Shown: positions 1 through 12,420, counted from the first letter of the stretch. The stretch is DNA of 64,000 nt from Spirometra erinaceieuropaei (GCA_902702965.1 CACRXP010000087.1:777322-841321), one strand, 5' to 3'. The notes: a model not told the origin generated them from the letters alone. Program-made: numbers and translations.

Positions 1-570
1 ACGTCTGGCTGGGCCTTGAATGTGATTGGTCAGTTGGAAAGCCGAGTGAGCGCATGCCAGACAGCCATGGGGCGCACGTGCAGACACTCGAGAGAGGCCC
101 AGCGTTGAGACAATTGTTTAGCGTAGGGGGCCTTATTGTCACGAGACTAAAACTGACGCTCCGAGACAGGCAAAAAAGTAGTGTCACGACGCTGCTCCTG
201 ATGGCGATAGCTACTTCGGCGTCTCGTCTCCCCACCCTTGAGCGGCACCCACCCCGCGTTCCACTGAAAATCGTAGTGCACTTTGTACGGGCCAGTTCTC
301 GGGCGACCAGACTCGTCCTCCTTTCCGAACGGTTTGCCATTGAGTTATCTAGAAGGAAACGCACATTCCAGGATTCCAGTGTAGTTGACAGTTCTACCAT
401 CAATTCCGACGATGTCCACCGTGTACCCAACAGTAGGGTAGACGCAGAAACCGTGATTTGCGCGTGGGTAGTGACCCTACTCCGCTAGTGTCTGCATGTG
501 CGCACCAGAGCACATTCGCCCACTCGGCTTTTCAACTGGCCAATCAGATTGAAGGCCAAGTCAGGCGTGT
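1..570. repeat. Element with about 85-bp terminal inverted repeats
   Basis: Positions 1-87 and 488-570 are inverted copies of each other. Both contain the core AAAGCCGAGTG and end at CATGCAGACAC or CGTGCAGACAC, with about 80% identity by eye. They enclose about 400 bp. The left copy touches the window edge, so the true left end may be further out. There is no convincing coding sequence inside, and the open frames there look incidental. The segment 345-475 also matches 8060-8200. Confidence 0.6.
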
Positions 571-960
571 ACTTGCTTTGGCGCATTCCTCGACTCACAC
601 TTGAAACGCTGCTCACCCATCGCCGAACGTGCCCTCGTCCGGCTGCAAACTCCCTACGACCCCTTCTCCAGTTGTTCTGTAAAGAGTACACAATTCTTTC
701 AACTGGCGTCCATCTTCTTTTTCCATTCAGTACAGGACCTGAAGGTCGTGGTAGCCAGGGTCTCACTCACGACCTGGGTAGCTGCAATACGTGTATTAGC
801 ATATTAGTGATAGTAGAATTGCACTCTATCTACCGTACTACTCCTCTCCCACCTGGGTTCGGTGTCCTGTCTGCCAAGAAGGCCGGCGGCGGGAGAGGGT
901 GCGCGTGGCTATCGCGGCGTGGATCCGCAAGCAGGCATGCCACCATACCCCTGATCGGCT
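330..960. repeat. Dispersed repeat D, copy 1 (first part)
   Basis: The phrase TCGACGATGTCCACCGT and its flanks at 400-475, and the stretch around GTAGAATTGCACT at 810-960, both match the continuous block 8055-8300. Here they are separated by the right arm of the inverted repeat and other sequence. The family is unknown and no protein domain is recognisable. Confidence 0.5.
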
Positions 961-967
961 AGATCAC

Positions 968-1370
968 AGTTGGTAGCCAGGAATGGGGAAGCGAACGGCG
1001 AACTTAACCCTAACCCTAACCTTAACCCTAACCTCAAACTTAAACGTTAACCCGTAACCCTAACGGCAAGCCTAATCCTAACCGAAATCGTAAACGCAAC
1101 CGTAGACCTTAGACATAGCCGTAACCGTAAAACCTAACCGTAATGCTGAAACCTAGTCGTACGCTCAAACTCTAACTGTAACCCCAATACCTAAGCCTAA
1201 AGGCATAACCCTAACCCGAAAATCGGAAACCATTAACCGGTACTCTAATCCTAACCTTAAACGTAAAATGGAAGCCAAATCGCTCAGATGTGATTATGGA
1301 GCCCCACAAAATAGCCCTAGCAAATAACCCCCCCCCCCGCCACCTGTAATACGGGCCCTGGCTACCAACT
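968..1370. repeat. Degenerate telomere-like (CCCTAA)n tract bounded by a 14-bp inverted repeat
   Basis: Positions 1003-1280 are a decayed array of CCCTAA-like units, intact at the left and drifting to the right. It is bounded by AGTTGGTAGCCAGG (968-981) and its exact reverse complement (1357-1370). A poly-C run lies at 1329-1338, followed by CACCTGTAATACGGG, a phrase that recurs beside other telomere-like tracts in this window. Confidence 0.75.
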
Positions 1371-1429
1371 GGCTACCCGTCGATCCTACACACAAACAAT
1401 CAAGACTCCACACAAGAAAATGAGAGGTT

Positions 1430-2250
1430 GTCGGCCCAGATCTCAGCTGAGTGGGAAGGACATAGAGCCGACAGTAAAAAGGCGCCCCTGCAGTCTGAAT
1501 CTCGATCCATCAGTCGACCACTCTACACAGACACACCGAACTGCCTGCGTAATCCCATCGTTTGGCAACCTTCCAAACCACAGCTTTTAGCGCGCTGTAA
1601 TTTTCTCTAGCGCGTCAGACTGATAATAGTGAGGAAGATGAGGTGCATCAGTCAGCTGTCTGAGCCGGTTAGCGGATAGGCGCCGAGAATGGGAGAGGGG
1701 GCTAAGAACAGCCCGTCTGCGCCTGCCATGCGCACGAATCGGCCCCGAATAGCACACAAGGATTCCACACAAAGTGGGTGAACCGCAGGGATCTCATATG
1801 TAGTAGAGGAGCCGGCAAGGGTAGGGTGAAGGACCACATTTAACCGTCGGTAGACTGTGGATCGTGTCATATAGGGATTTACCTTGGCGTTCGTTTGCAG
1901 GCCATTGCATACGCCGCCAACAACAATTGCTTCCTCCGACCTCAAACCACTATTCAAAGTCTGTTATTTTTTGAAACTTGCTTTTTACTTATTTTTTATT
2001 AACAAGGTCGTTTCCGTTGCCATACGGAGGCGTACGATGGGGCTTTCGGCAAAAGTTCAGACAATTTCTCTGTCCTCTTGCACTTCGTCAGCTTACTGCA
2101 CCACTTGTAAAATTCCCACTACCACCACTGCCGTATGACGCGATCCATAGTCCACTGACAGTTAAGTGGGGGTTCTTCACCCTACCGTTGTTGAGGAGTC
2201 GCATGGAGGAGCCGGGGGACATACTTCCAGCCCGTTTGAGAAGAGTCTAG
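1430..2250. repeat. Dispersed repeat D, copy 1 (second part)
   Basis: Shared strings such as GGCAACCTTCCAA and AGCGCGTCAGA link this stretch to 8465-8900, 11935-12420 and 46320-46820. No coding domain is visible, and the open reading frames here differ between copies. Confidence 0.5.
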
Positions 2251-2445
2251 TTTGCGTCTCCGGTGCGTGATGTTTGACGTGTTGAATGTGCAGTGCATGT
2301 GTTAATCGGGAAGTGTATGATGATGTAGTTTGGTTTGTGGCAATTTACAGCAGATTTTCATTAGGGGCAAATGACTGAGTAGGCTTATGCAATGGATGAA
2401 TTTTTGTGGATAGTACGGGCAGCTGTGTCGGTATCGACGTGTGTA

Positions 2446-3434
2446 CAGTAGGTGGGCTAACTCAGGAAATCTCAACAGAAATTCCGAAATGCGTTTTCAT
2501 TTCGAAAAGATTAATTAAATAGGGTTATAAAGCTAATCATCGAACAGCATAAGTCTATAGTAATTCGGTTACCCCTTGACGCCGGCTTTCGAACAAACTT
2601 CTTTCCGGCTACATCTAAAAACCATACTGCGGAAAAAATGACCACTTACTTAGCATGCTTTTTTTTCCTTGATTTTCGATGCCCTTAAAGACTCAATAAT
2701 ATTTCATGGAAAAAAGGCATAAAAATATTCAGTATTTTATTCATTCAGTAGAAAATTACGTCCTCGTTCAATTTTATACTCGAAGAAAAGGTATAATTCG
2801 GTTTTATAAAACTTTCCTAATTTCCGAATAATTTTGAACCCGACGTGATGTTACAATTGCATTCAGGGTTCCCAAACTACAAACTGTATAATTTCCGCGT
2901 ACAAAAAACCATATATTTCTCTGCGATATTATGAGGAGACCATATGGGGTTCATAATATTAAGCAATGGATTTGAGCCACTTTGTTAATTTTACAAACCA
3001 CGTTGGTAAATGCAGAGACATGACGTTTCATGAAGGGTTATTTCACGGTATTAAAAAATCTCACATTTAGAAACTTTTTTAAAACCGAAGTATATCCTTC
3101 ATTGTAATGTAAAATTAAAAAAGACGTAATTATCTACTGAATGAGCAAAAAATGTATATTTTTATGCATTTTTTCATGAAATATAATTGAATCTTTAAGG
3201 GCATCGGAAATCAATGAAAAAATGCGTGCTACACTAGTAGTCATTTTTACGGAGTACGGTTTCTAAATGCAGCCGGAAAGAAGTTTGTTCGAAAGCCGGC
3301 GTCAAGGGGTAAATGAATTACTATAGAATTATGCTGTACAATAATTGGTTTTACAACACTTCTTAATTAATCTTTTAGAAACAAAACATAATTCGGAATT
3401 TCTGTTGGGATTTCATGAGTTAGCCCACCTACTC
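2446..3434. repeat. Foldback (long inverted-repeat) MITE-like element, copy F1
   Basis: The ends are CAGTAGGTGGGCTAACTCA and its near-exact complement, flanked on both sides by TA. The outer 350-400 bp at each end are reverse complements with about 80% identity, separated by a unique centre of about 250 bp. There is no coding sequence. It is probably a non-autonomous DNA transposon with a TA target duplication (Tc1/mariner-like), which is an inference from the TA only. Confidence 0.85.
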
Positions 3435-3436
3435 TA

Positions 3437-3790
3437 CCTTGTTGCTCCAGGCACCGATGTGCTGGTTACAGTGTGATGAACTTGCAAATGACCTATCGGG
3501 CCGATGCGTGGGGTGAATTTGCGGACTCACCGGGGGCAAACTAGTGGTGAGGGTAGTGGTTGACGAGGCGCCGAAAGTGATCCCACCAGCTGTGAGAGTG
3601 GGAGGGGGAATTAGTGTAGTAGTCGTCGTCGTCGTCGCGGGGATTGTAACAGGGATGATGCAGGTGGCGGTCATCGGCGGTGGCGGGGCATCAGGAGTGT
3701 AGTCACCGGTGGTGGGGATGGTTGGTCATCGTCGTTGTTGCCGTGGAGAATAGGGCAGGAGTGACGATGGGGGAAGTTTAGGAGTCAGCA
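3437..3790. repeat. Low-complexity GT/GTC-rich stretch
   Basis: This is a G/T-rich simple sequence, including (GTC)n at 3620-3638 and GGTGG-rich segments. The open frame across it on the minus strand is Thr-rich and looks compositional. No gene is supported. Confidence 0.5.
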
Positions 3791-3834
3791 GGTGAAGTTT
3801 CCGAGTCTGAAGGTATTCAAAAATGCCGATCCGT

Positions 3835-4575
3835 TTAAATTTAAATCCAATTGATAAAAAGTGTACAAAACATGCTTACGTTTTTACCGATTTGGTATCG
3901 GATCAAGTCTTCTTTACATTTCGTCCTCGAGAAAAGGGTATGTTTTGGTTTTAAGAAGTTTTCTAATTTCTTAATAGTTTTGAACCAGACCAGTCGCTGC
4001 ATTGGCGTTTAGCGATTTCAGTCTACAAGGAACACACACTCTGCGCAGAGAAAATCTTATATTCCCCTATACACTTGAGAAGATACCATGTAACCCTCAT
4101 AAAGTTTGCAGGGGATGTGAACTACGCTGCATGTTTCGTGGACAACAATAATAGATGTAAAAGTACGATGCTGCACAACTGGGCACTGTAGAGTTTTGAA
4201 AATCTCATAATCAGAAACTTATTTTAAAACCGAAAATACTCTTTCGTGTAAAAATATTTAAAGTACGTGATTGACTATCAGGTGATTAAAAGAAAGTATA
4301 TTTTATGCATGTTTTCCACAAAATATTTTTTAATTTAAAAGGGCACCGAAAGTATGCGTGAAAAATCATACTACGTGCGCAATCATTTTTTACAGAGTGA
4401 GGTTCCTACAGCAAGCCGAAAAGAAATGCATAAAAAGCCAAGTTTGCCAAGTCTGAAATATCCCGAGATTATACCGCATGATAACTAATGATACAACAAC
4501 ACCCAAGTAATCTATCCTAACCGAAAAGACGATTCGGATTTTCGGCTTACATTTCCTGAGATCGGTCATTCACTG
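3835..4575. repeat. Foldback element, left-truncated copy F10 (divergent subfamily)
   Basis: The interior matches the foldback family (the GAAAAGGGTAT to TTTTGAACC region and the matching right arm). The right end reads GAGATCGGTCATTCACTG followed by TA. That terminus matches copy 26742-27656 rather than the CCCACCTACTG type. The left terminus is missing. Confidence 0.65.
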
Positions 4576-4577
4576 TA

Positions 4578-5257
4578 GTTCTGGGAGATGCGGTATCTAA
4601 AACATGGCTCACATAGCATCAAGTTGCAAGGCGCCGAAAATTATTTCCAACTCCATTTCAGCGGTGCCCTTAAAAACGTTTACCAGGACGGTATCACGAC
4701 AGTACTTATTTGAAGGTGATAAGACTACGCCAATTTTAATAACTGCGTTCAATCTAAATGTTTACAGGAAAAATCGGGGCTGGGCCTAAAATGACCTGTT
4801 TCGACAACTCTATCTCCTCTCACGAAATAAGCACAGTAAAGTAACTTCGAATCATGTACGACATTGAATGTATAAGTGAAAAGTTTTAGATAGGAATTCC
4901 CTTGCTAGAGATTATTTCGTTACCAGCGATTTTGTTTATCGATGGCAGAGATGCATAGAAATTCACTTATCCTTGTGTAACTAGTTTTACCATGCACAGG
5001 CTCAAATTTTCCAAAAATAAATGTTTGTTTCTGAAATCGACCAATATTTTCTGAACAACTTAGCAGTCATTCGAAATGCGTTGAGTCAGTTGTGGATCTA
5101 ACTTCATTCTAAGTGGCTGCGTAGCGCCTGATGTCGATAATACTAGTTAGCACTTGTTCTCACCTGAATTCATTGAAATCTATCGAAAAGAACAAGTTTG
5201 TAGTGCCGTCTTATAAGAAATGACGCGGCAAATAGGTAGCTTATTGACTGGCGAAAG
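4578..5257. other. No feature recognised
   Basis: This is AT-rich sequence with no coding domain, RNA gene or family repeat that I can recognise. Confidence 0.4.
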
Positions 5258-5550
5258 ACTGATGGGTCAGATGTGGTCATGTAGCCGCACCTGAGGTAAA
5301 GAAACCCCAGCCACCTTTAATACGGCACCGGTGGTAATGGGGGTTTTTACAGGTGGGGCTGTAGAACGCACAGGCGAAGAGGTAAAGTAGATGTATGCAA
5401 AAAAAGCTATTGGGAATGCGCGGTTGTACCTTGAGTGGTTAAGAAATAGGTGCCATAGCCCCCCAACCCTAACTCTAACCGCGACCCCTAACCTCGACCC
5501 CTAACCCTAATCCCTAACGGTATTGTGTCAGTCAGGTGTGGCTGCATGAC
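5258..5550. repeat. Dispersed repeat T with internal telomere-like tract, copy 1
   Basis: It aligns along its whole length with 22905-23215: GATGTGGTTATGTAGCC-like start, CACCTTTAATACGG, GGGGTTTTTACAGGTGGGGC, GAACGCACAGGCGA, then a decayed CCCTAA tract (5460-5520) and GGTATTGTGTC. Identity is roughly 75% by eye. Confidence 0.75.
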
Positions 5551-6579
5551 CTCATCTTACCGATACTCCAGAATGCTCTCCAACCTGCAGACCTGAGTCT
5601 GCGCAAAGCTTCAGTAGCCGAAAGATCAGTCATCATTACAGTTAAGGAGACCTACAGGTGTTCGGTATGTTTAACTTTCATTTTGCAGGTTCAGCGTCAC
5701 AAACGCAGTTTTATACCACAATACCCAGCTTTATCCCATAACCGGATTCGCCTTGCCGTCCGCAGGGGTCGAGGAACGCAAACAGTGGCCAGCAAACTGT
5801 CAAAAACTCCAATGTAAGAATCGTGTTATCTTGTTCGCCCGTTTCCTCATAGGTTATAACATATTGCATCACACATTCTAGAAACGGAGTGATGTAGACA
5901 AACAGATGAATGAGACGAGGTTACAGGAACCGGACTTGCTAGCTGCCAATGATGAGTTTTAGCTTCATGTGTTTTTCCTTCCTTTCAACAAGCGATCATT
6001 AACAATCCATCTCCGCTCAAACTCCTGTTCGCCCTTTTTGTTCGTGATTGGTGGCCTTTCGCTCAGCCTTCTTGATTGAGGTGCTCCCGCCCGCCCGCCC
6101 GTTCACTCACTCGCGACGCTTTCGCGTTCATTTGTTTTGCTCTCAGACGACCTTGAGGAAATTCAGTGTCGCGGGTGAGCAGACATCACAACCACTCTGG
6201 TTGGTTGTGGCTGTGATAAACAAGTCGCCTTGCTTTGCGCGAAAACGATGACCTTCAGTGTGATTCTGTAGGTCTCTGTCATGAGTGACAGGCGGACGTT
6301 TAGTCACTACAAGGGTGTCTTGCCTCACTGAAGGACCAACTCCTCATTACCGTGATGTCATTTGAAGTGGCTGTGCTAGGATATCTCTCCTGACCTCAGT
6401 GTTCTATCCCAATTACCATCATCAAATTTCGCTGGGTACCAGATCAAATGATACAAAAGCCAGGTTTTGTAGCGCCTACGTAGTGAGAAGATCTGCTCAG
6501 AGCGCTACAACCATCAGGCCAAGTCCCGACTTGCAAAAAGAAGACAGAAGTCACCAGACTTAGGTGTTAATTGAATATA
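5551..6579. other. No feature recognised
   Basis: This stretch holds a short (CCCG)n run near 6090 and otherwise unique-looking sequence. The open frames of 60-90 codons have no recognisable domain. Confidence 0.35.
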
Positions 6580-7570
6580 CAGTGGGTGGGCTAATTCATG
6601 AAATATCAACAGAAATTCCGAAATGAGTTTCCGTTTCGAAAAGATTAACTAAGTAGGGCTGTAAAGCTAATCACTGTCCAGCATAATTCTTTAATACTTC
6701 AGTTACCCCAAGTCGCCGGCTTTCGAACAAACATTTTTCCAGCTGTAACCAAAAACCATATTCCGGAAAAATGATTACTTATGCAGCGTGCACTTGTTTC
6801 ATCGATTTTTGATTCCCTTAAGTATTCCACAATATTCCACGGAAACCATGCATAAAAATATTCACGGTTTTGCTCATTCGGTAGAAAAGTACGTTTTCAA
6901 CCAATTTTATGCTCAAGGAAATTTAAAATTCGGTTTAAGAAAACTTTTCCAATTCCTGAATAATTTTGAATCAAAGCTACCGTTACACTTTCATTTAGGG
7001 TTCCCAAAGTACAAGGCGTATAGTCTCTGCGTACGGAAAACCATGCATTTCTCTACTGGAATAAAGGAGAACCATAGAAAATTCATAAAATTTAGCAGTG
7101 GATTTGAGCCACGTTGTTAATTTTACAAACCACATCGGTAAATGCAGAGACATGACGTTTTCTAAAGGGCCATTTCGCGGTATTAAAAAATCTCGCAATT
7201 AGAAACTTTTTAAAAACCAAATTATACCCTTCCTTCGAGCATCGAATTGAAAGAAGTCCTAATTTTCTACCGAATGTGCAAAAGAATAAATATTTTTATG
7301 CACGTTTTCTGCGAAGTATTACTGAGTATTTAAGGGCATCGAAAATCAATAATAAAGTGCATGCTGCATAAGTAGTCATTTTTTACGGAATATGGTTTTT
7401 GGATGTAGCCGAAAAGACGTTTGTTTAAAAGCCAGCGACCTAGGGTAAATTTATTATTATAGAATTTTGCTGGACGGTGATTAGTTTACAACCCAAATTA
7501 GTTAATCTGTTCGAAACGGCAACTCAGTTCGGAATTTCTGTTGACATTTCATGAGTTATTCCGGATACTG
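6580..7570. repeat. Foldback element, copy F2
   Basis: The left end is CAGTGGGTGGGCTAATTCAT and the right end is GGATACTG, with TA on both sides. The long arms pair across a centre containing AAATGCAGAGACATGACGTT. The open frame at 6788-7120 runs through the left arm and centre and has no homologous equivalent in other copies, so it is not a gene. Confidence 0.82.
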
Positions 7571-7572
7571 TA

Positions 7573-8054
7573 GAACCCGAGTTGTATCCTCAGGCGATAG
7601 CGCAAAGGGCGAAGCCAGGGCTGGTATTGGCTGCGTCCAGTCGGTTCCTGAGGTAGTGGTGGCAACTATTTTTTTGTAGGTTCATGGGAAAATATGAAGT
7701 GGTGTCCAATTAGTGTATGTCGATATGTCGATGGACGGTGTTCAAATGACTGGTGTGTTCAAGTGGCGCATAGGCAACCACGACTCCGTGGATGCAAGTG
7801 CGTACCAGTAGAAGTCTGTCGAGCGAGGCTACGGGTCAGGGTGTCTGGAACTGCTCACTTGCGGAGGAAAATGATCCTGACGCGACGGAGCCTTGAACAA
7901 GGACGTCGGACACGGCCATGATGGCCGTCGCAACAGCTGCACACGATTAGAATGATTAATCTGACCGCGGGACCCATGCACCTACGGCATGCACCAACTA
8001 TGTCCTTCTATGATGACAGTCGACATGACAACCCCTTAGCTTTGAGCTGTCCTC
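7573..8054. other. No feature recognised
   Basis: This is mixed-composition sequence between a foldback copy and dispersed repeat D. Nothing here supports a gene. Confidence 0.35.
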
Positions 8055-8900
8055 TGTTCAGTTCCATATTAAGAGTTGGGAATCATCCTTAAAAATGTGT
8101 GGTTTCGCTGACAATTCGACCGTCGGTTTCGACGATGTCCACCGTATGCTCCACAGCAGGATGGGGAACAGGGACGGTGACTTGCGCAGGATTTATGGTG
8201 ACAGTAGAATTGCACTGCATCTAACACACTCTCCTCTCCTCCCCCACCTGGACCCAGTGTCGAGACGGAATAAAGAAGATCGGAGACGGGGGAGATCGCA
8301 GGTGGATGGCACGGTCGAGCCCGCACCTTGGCATTCCACTCTACACCCCCTGGTTTACACAACCAATAACCAGGTTTTTAACCAACAATCAACAGAAACT
8401 GGAGGCTGGCACGGCCGAAGCCTCACCTAGGCGTGCCACCCACACCCGGCTCGAGTCCCACACAGTGAGAGTGCTATAAAGGTCAAATTAAGAAGGAGCC
8501 ATTGCAGCCTGACTCTCAGACCACTAGCCGGCTGCTCTGCACCAGCTCACACAACACTGGTTCGACTGAGACGTCTAAGTTGGCAACCTTCCAAGCTAAG
8601 GCTTTTGGCGCACTGTGATGGCTTCAAGCGCGTCAGATGGTTTATAGGGAGGAGAAAAATGCGCTGAGTCGTCGACCTCACTCTTCCTTCCCAGTCCCGT
8701 GCCTCGGCCACTGTCCGAGCCGGTCAGTTGACTGGAGCAGAAAATGGGCGCTAGCGCGTGGTTTAGCTACTGTTTTTTATACGAAGCCATATTCTGCCTG
8801 GGCCCAGTATGCCTGGAGTTAGACGCAATCCACAGGCCACTCACTCCCCTCAGCGTTTACAGTTTTGCTCTTCATTTTGCATCTATATTATACAGGTCTC
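8055..8900. repeat. Dispersed repeat D, copy 2 (most continuous)
   Basis: The block 8055-8300 matches 345-475 plus 810-960. The block 8465-8760 matches 1460-1700. Segments also match 12050-12420 and 46330-46720. This is the best template for reconstructing the repeat. No reverse transcriptase, transposase or box A/B signature is seen. Confidence 0.55.
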
Positions 8901-9207
8901 AAAATTTTAAAAAATTATTAAATATTCCGCCTTGATCTCATCCTACTACTCTATTGACTTTAAATCGCATAAATTTAAGCATAAAGCAAAGTGAACTGGA
9001 TGTTGCCGCGCTCTTCGCCAAGTATGTTATCAGGTCTCTGTTCGTCTCTCTTACTCAGGCATCCATTGGTCTTGGATTTTGCACGTAGCTGATAAAGTCT
9101 AAATTACCACGCTAACGGGTGTCATTCGAATTATTACCCCTTTGTTAGTTAAACGCAAGAAATTAGGGTGCTTATGGAGATATTCATATTCATATTGACC
9201 GAACTGT

Positions 9208-9303
9208 GAAAAACTCGGCGCCTCGGTAGGATTCGAACCCAAGCAGTAACGGGGAAGGCTTTAGTACAGCCAACGCTCTAACCACTTGAGCTACGAGGTC
9301 CCG
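9208..9303 (-). repeat. tRNA-like sequence, pseudogene or SINE head
   Basis: On the minus strand there is a box A (TAGCTCAAGTGG), a D-stem GCTC/GAGC, a T-arm with GGTTCGAATCC (box B), and an acceptor in which five of seven pairs form. The two outermost acceptor pairs are mismatched. The anticodon arm has four good pairs with loop GTACTAA. A TTTTT run follows just downstream. This fits a degraded tRNA or a tRNA-derived SINE better than a working tRNA. Confidence 0.6.
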
Positions 9304-10754
9304 CTGGATGACGCGAGTTTAAGCACATTTGGATTTGCCAAAACATCTATGAATTATGGAGATATGTCAAGTGAAAACTGTGATAATGAAAAATAACCCC
9401 TATCTCCCATGATAAGTGGTCCAATAATTCCATTTATCTTGCTACATAATGAAAGTCCAATATTACCTGTAAAAGACTTGCGTGTAGTCGAGAAATGTGA
9501 CCTTATCCAGTAAGGTGAGCTGTCAGCTCCTTGGTTTCGATAGGCCTTTGATGTCACGTAATGAAAAAATAAGCCGAAAGCGCGAAAACAAGGACGAAAA
9601 CTTATCAAAACGGTCGCGCATGCGTGAACAAGTCAGCAGTCAAACGCGCGGGCTCACAAGTAGCACGTTCTACAGGAAAAATCCCTGCTTTCATGTAAAG
9701 GGTGCAGTATTCATAGAAATCAAATACTTTCGTATCTTTGATTCTGCTAAAAAAGAGGGCGACTGATTTATTCTTGCAAAAAGCCCATTTTAAAGTTCAC
9801 CTGAGCATGAGCGAGAAACTCTGTTTGCAGCTTTTCCGGGAAGTAATGCAACTGCTAGAAGTATAGCAGAAAATCTACGTAATTTCGTTATTGTATGCAT
9901 TATTATGATTTTATATTACAGCACAGGTTGAAGGATATTTGCAAACATAAAAACAAGCGATGAGGGAACATGTAATTTTCAAAAGGGCGAAATGACGAAG
10001 CGCGACACACGATATTGTGAGCTTGCAGTGTGACAAAGACTTTCCTACTCTCCATAATAATCTTTCACGTCATACTCAAGTTAACAGGGTAGTATAAAAC
10101 GTCTTTACAGGTTATTCGGGCGAATGAAAATGAGACATTGGTCCGGTCAATCAACATGTTAATTAAGTTTAATTAAATCTGCATTCAGGCGATCCCTCAA
10201 AAAGTAATCGGAGGAACGAAACGTTTTTGAGGCAATCAGAACATTTAGGCATTTGACCCGGTCCTTTGGAAAGCAAAATCTTGTGTTTTACTTCCTTTGA
10301 CAAAGCTAGACTCCGAGATGAATCCGTTTGCTTTCTAAATAATTACCAGGATGACGTTCCTGGTTTTGCATAAACACAATATAATTGGAGGATAATTATT
10401 GCTAGTGTCTCGCCCATAATAAAACTTTTTCTCCCAGCGTGCCTTATAATCAAGCATCAGAAAGATGCCTCCACAAAAACACCAAGCCTGTGTTTGAGGT
10501 ATAACGTTTGATTATCTTTTTTTCATGGGAAGTAAAACAGATGTTAACCCATTAATGCTCTCTATAAATGTGCAATTTTTTTAGTTTGTTACATTACTTA
10601 ACTGTAAAAAAGTCGCGCATCCACGGCATGGCTTGTGATGGACCGGAATTATGATGTGACTGCGATGTGACCGGAATTATTGCTTTTTAATTTCCACAGA
10701 AATTATCTGCGAACCTGGAGTTGATCAGTATATACTAGGGTCTATAGGCGCAGT
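9304..10754. other. Unique-looking AT-rich spacer
   Basis: No coding domain, RNA gene or member of the repeat families seen elsewhere in the window is recognisable here. Confidence 0.4.
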
Positions 10755-10945
10755 TAATTTCTGAGGAGATTAAACAGTATCAGTTGCTAAACTGGAGTGT
10801 CTAACAGAAAACAGACGGCGAATGTTGGGGGACCCACTGATGAGCCGAATCCATCGCAGATGTACCATGCGGGGCAGAATAGTTCTAAAGATAGCGGGCT
10901 TGTGCTGCAACTGACGCACTAGTTTCCCCGTTCCCTTCCTGGGTC
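10755..10945 (+). repeat. Remnant of compact hammerhead-family element (type B), copy 1
   Basis: The sequence from TTAATTTCTGAGGAGATTA through AACAGAAAACAGACGG to GGGGGACCCACTGATGAGCC aligns with 61665-61790. It keeps an intact hammerhead core CTGATGA (10839-10845) after the stem I strand ACCCA. The 3' half (GAAA and stem III) has decayed: the expected GGCGAAACACGTG is not there. Confidence 0.6.
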
Positions 10946-10959
10946 CGGTGACAAAAAAA

Positions 10960-11929
10960 CAGTAGGTGGGCTAACGCATGAAATATCGACCTAAATTCCG
11001 AAATGCGTTTTCGTTTCGAAAAGATTAATTAAGTAGAATTGTAAAACTAGTCAGTCGACAGCATAATTTTATGGCAGAATGCCGGCTTTCGAATGAACTT
11101 CTTTCGGCTGCATGCAAAAAGACACTCTTTAAAAAGTGACTACTTAAGTAGCATTCATTTTTCTCATGGATTTTCAATGTCCTTAAAAATTCAATTATAT
11201 TTCATGGAAAATATGCATAAAATATTCATACTTTACTCATTTGTTAGAAAATTATATCTTCCAATTTAATGCTCGAAGAAAGGATATGATCCGGCTTTCA
11301 AAAACGCTTCCAGTTTCCGAATAAATTTTGGACCCGCTCTGCCGTTACACATGGATTCAGGGTTTCAAAACTACAAGCCATATATTTTCCGCGTACGAAA
11401 AACCACACATTTTTCTACGTTATTAAGAGTAGACCATATAGAGTTCATAAATTTAGCATTCGATTTGATCCATATTGTGAACTTTACAAGCCACATTGGT
11501 AAATGCAGAGTCATGACGTTTTATGAACAATCATTTCACGGTTATAAAAAGTCTCACATTTAGAAACTTTTTAAAAACCGAATTATCTCCCTCCTTGGAG
11601 TATGAAATTGGAAGATGTAATTTTCTACCGAATGAGCGAAACAACGAATATTGTTATGCACGTTTTCCATGAAATATAATTGAACTTTTAGGGGCATCGA
11701 AAAGCAATGAGAAAAATTCATGCTAGTTAAGTAGTCATTTTTTACAGAGTGCAGAGTTGCATGCAGTCGGAAGGAAGTTCTTTTGAAAACCGGCATCCTG
11801 CGGTAATTGATTTACTATAAAATTATACTGTAGGCTGATTAGTTTTACAACTTTACTTAATTAATCTTTTCGAAACGAAAGCGCATTTCGGAACTTCGGT
11901 TGACATTTCATGAGTTAGCCCACCTACTG
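10960..11929. repeat. Foldback element, copy F3
   Basis: The left end is CAGTAGGTGGGCTAACGCAT and the right end is its complement, followed by TA (the left flank is AA, so the target duplication is imperfect). Arms 10960-11330 and 11555-11929 pair clearly, for example CAATTATATTTCATGGAAAA with TTTTCCATGAAATATAATTG. Confidence 0.86.
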
Positions 11930-11934
11930 TAAGT

Positions 11935-12420
11935 TCGGCCACCGGAGATGGCGTTGAGCGGAGTGGTTGGCACAGCTAAACAGGCCGTCTACGCCTGTAC
12001 ATGCCTGATCTCCGCATGCTGGTCAGGGTTTACAAACGAAACAAGAGGTAATCAGCTCGGACCCCACCTAAGTGGAAGCGCCAAAGAGGCCGCATTAAGA
12101 AGGAGCTATTACAGTTGGACTCTCCTCTCTGAGAGGACTGAATTATCCTGTCAGTTGGCAGTCGTGAGGGTCTAAACGCCTGTCGGATTGTTTATCGTGA
12201 TATAATGCGCTGAGTTGATTGTACTCTCGCTTTCCTGCCTTATGCACCTGGCAAGTATCCGTGCCGGTTATTCTTTTGATTGGCCGAAAGTGGTTGACAC
12301 AGCTCATCTGTCCGTCTGCGCGTGCATCAGGCAACCTGACCTCTGCACCTACACCAGGTTTTCACATGGAGAAGATGGGCGCCTCGAATCTCACAGACGC
12401 GGGAGTGCACTAGTTGCCGC
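11935..12420. repeat. Dispersed repeat D, copy 3
   Basis: Strings such as TTAAGAAGGAGC, the GCGCTGAGTT region and the GCCGGTT region match 8485-8760. Apparent open frames here are not conserved between copies. Confidence 0.45.

Noticed and set aside
54..962. Overlapping open frames of 68-154 codons near the window start
   Set aside because: They lie in repeat D and the inverted-repeat block, overlap on both strands and are not conserved between repeat copies.
3015..3035. GACGTTTCATG in foldback centres as hammerhead GAAACGTC on the other strand
   Set aside because: There is no CTGATGA core or stem II nearby in any copy. The match is fortuitous.
6788..7120. A 110-codon frame in a foldback copy
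   Set aside because: It follows one repeat copy's arm and centre only. Other copies carry stops at different places, and there is no domain.
9208..9303. A functional tRNA gene on the minus strand
   Set aside because: The two outermost acceptor pairs are mismatched, the anticodon stem has a mismatch and the T-stem has a mismatch. It fits a tRNA pseudogene or SINE head better.
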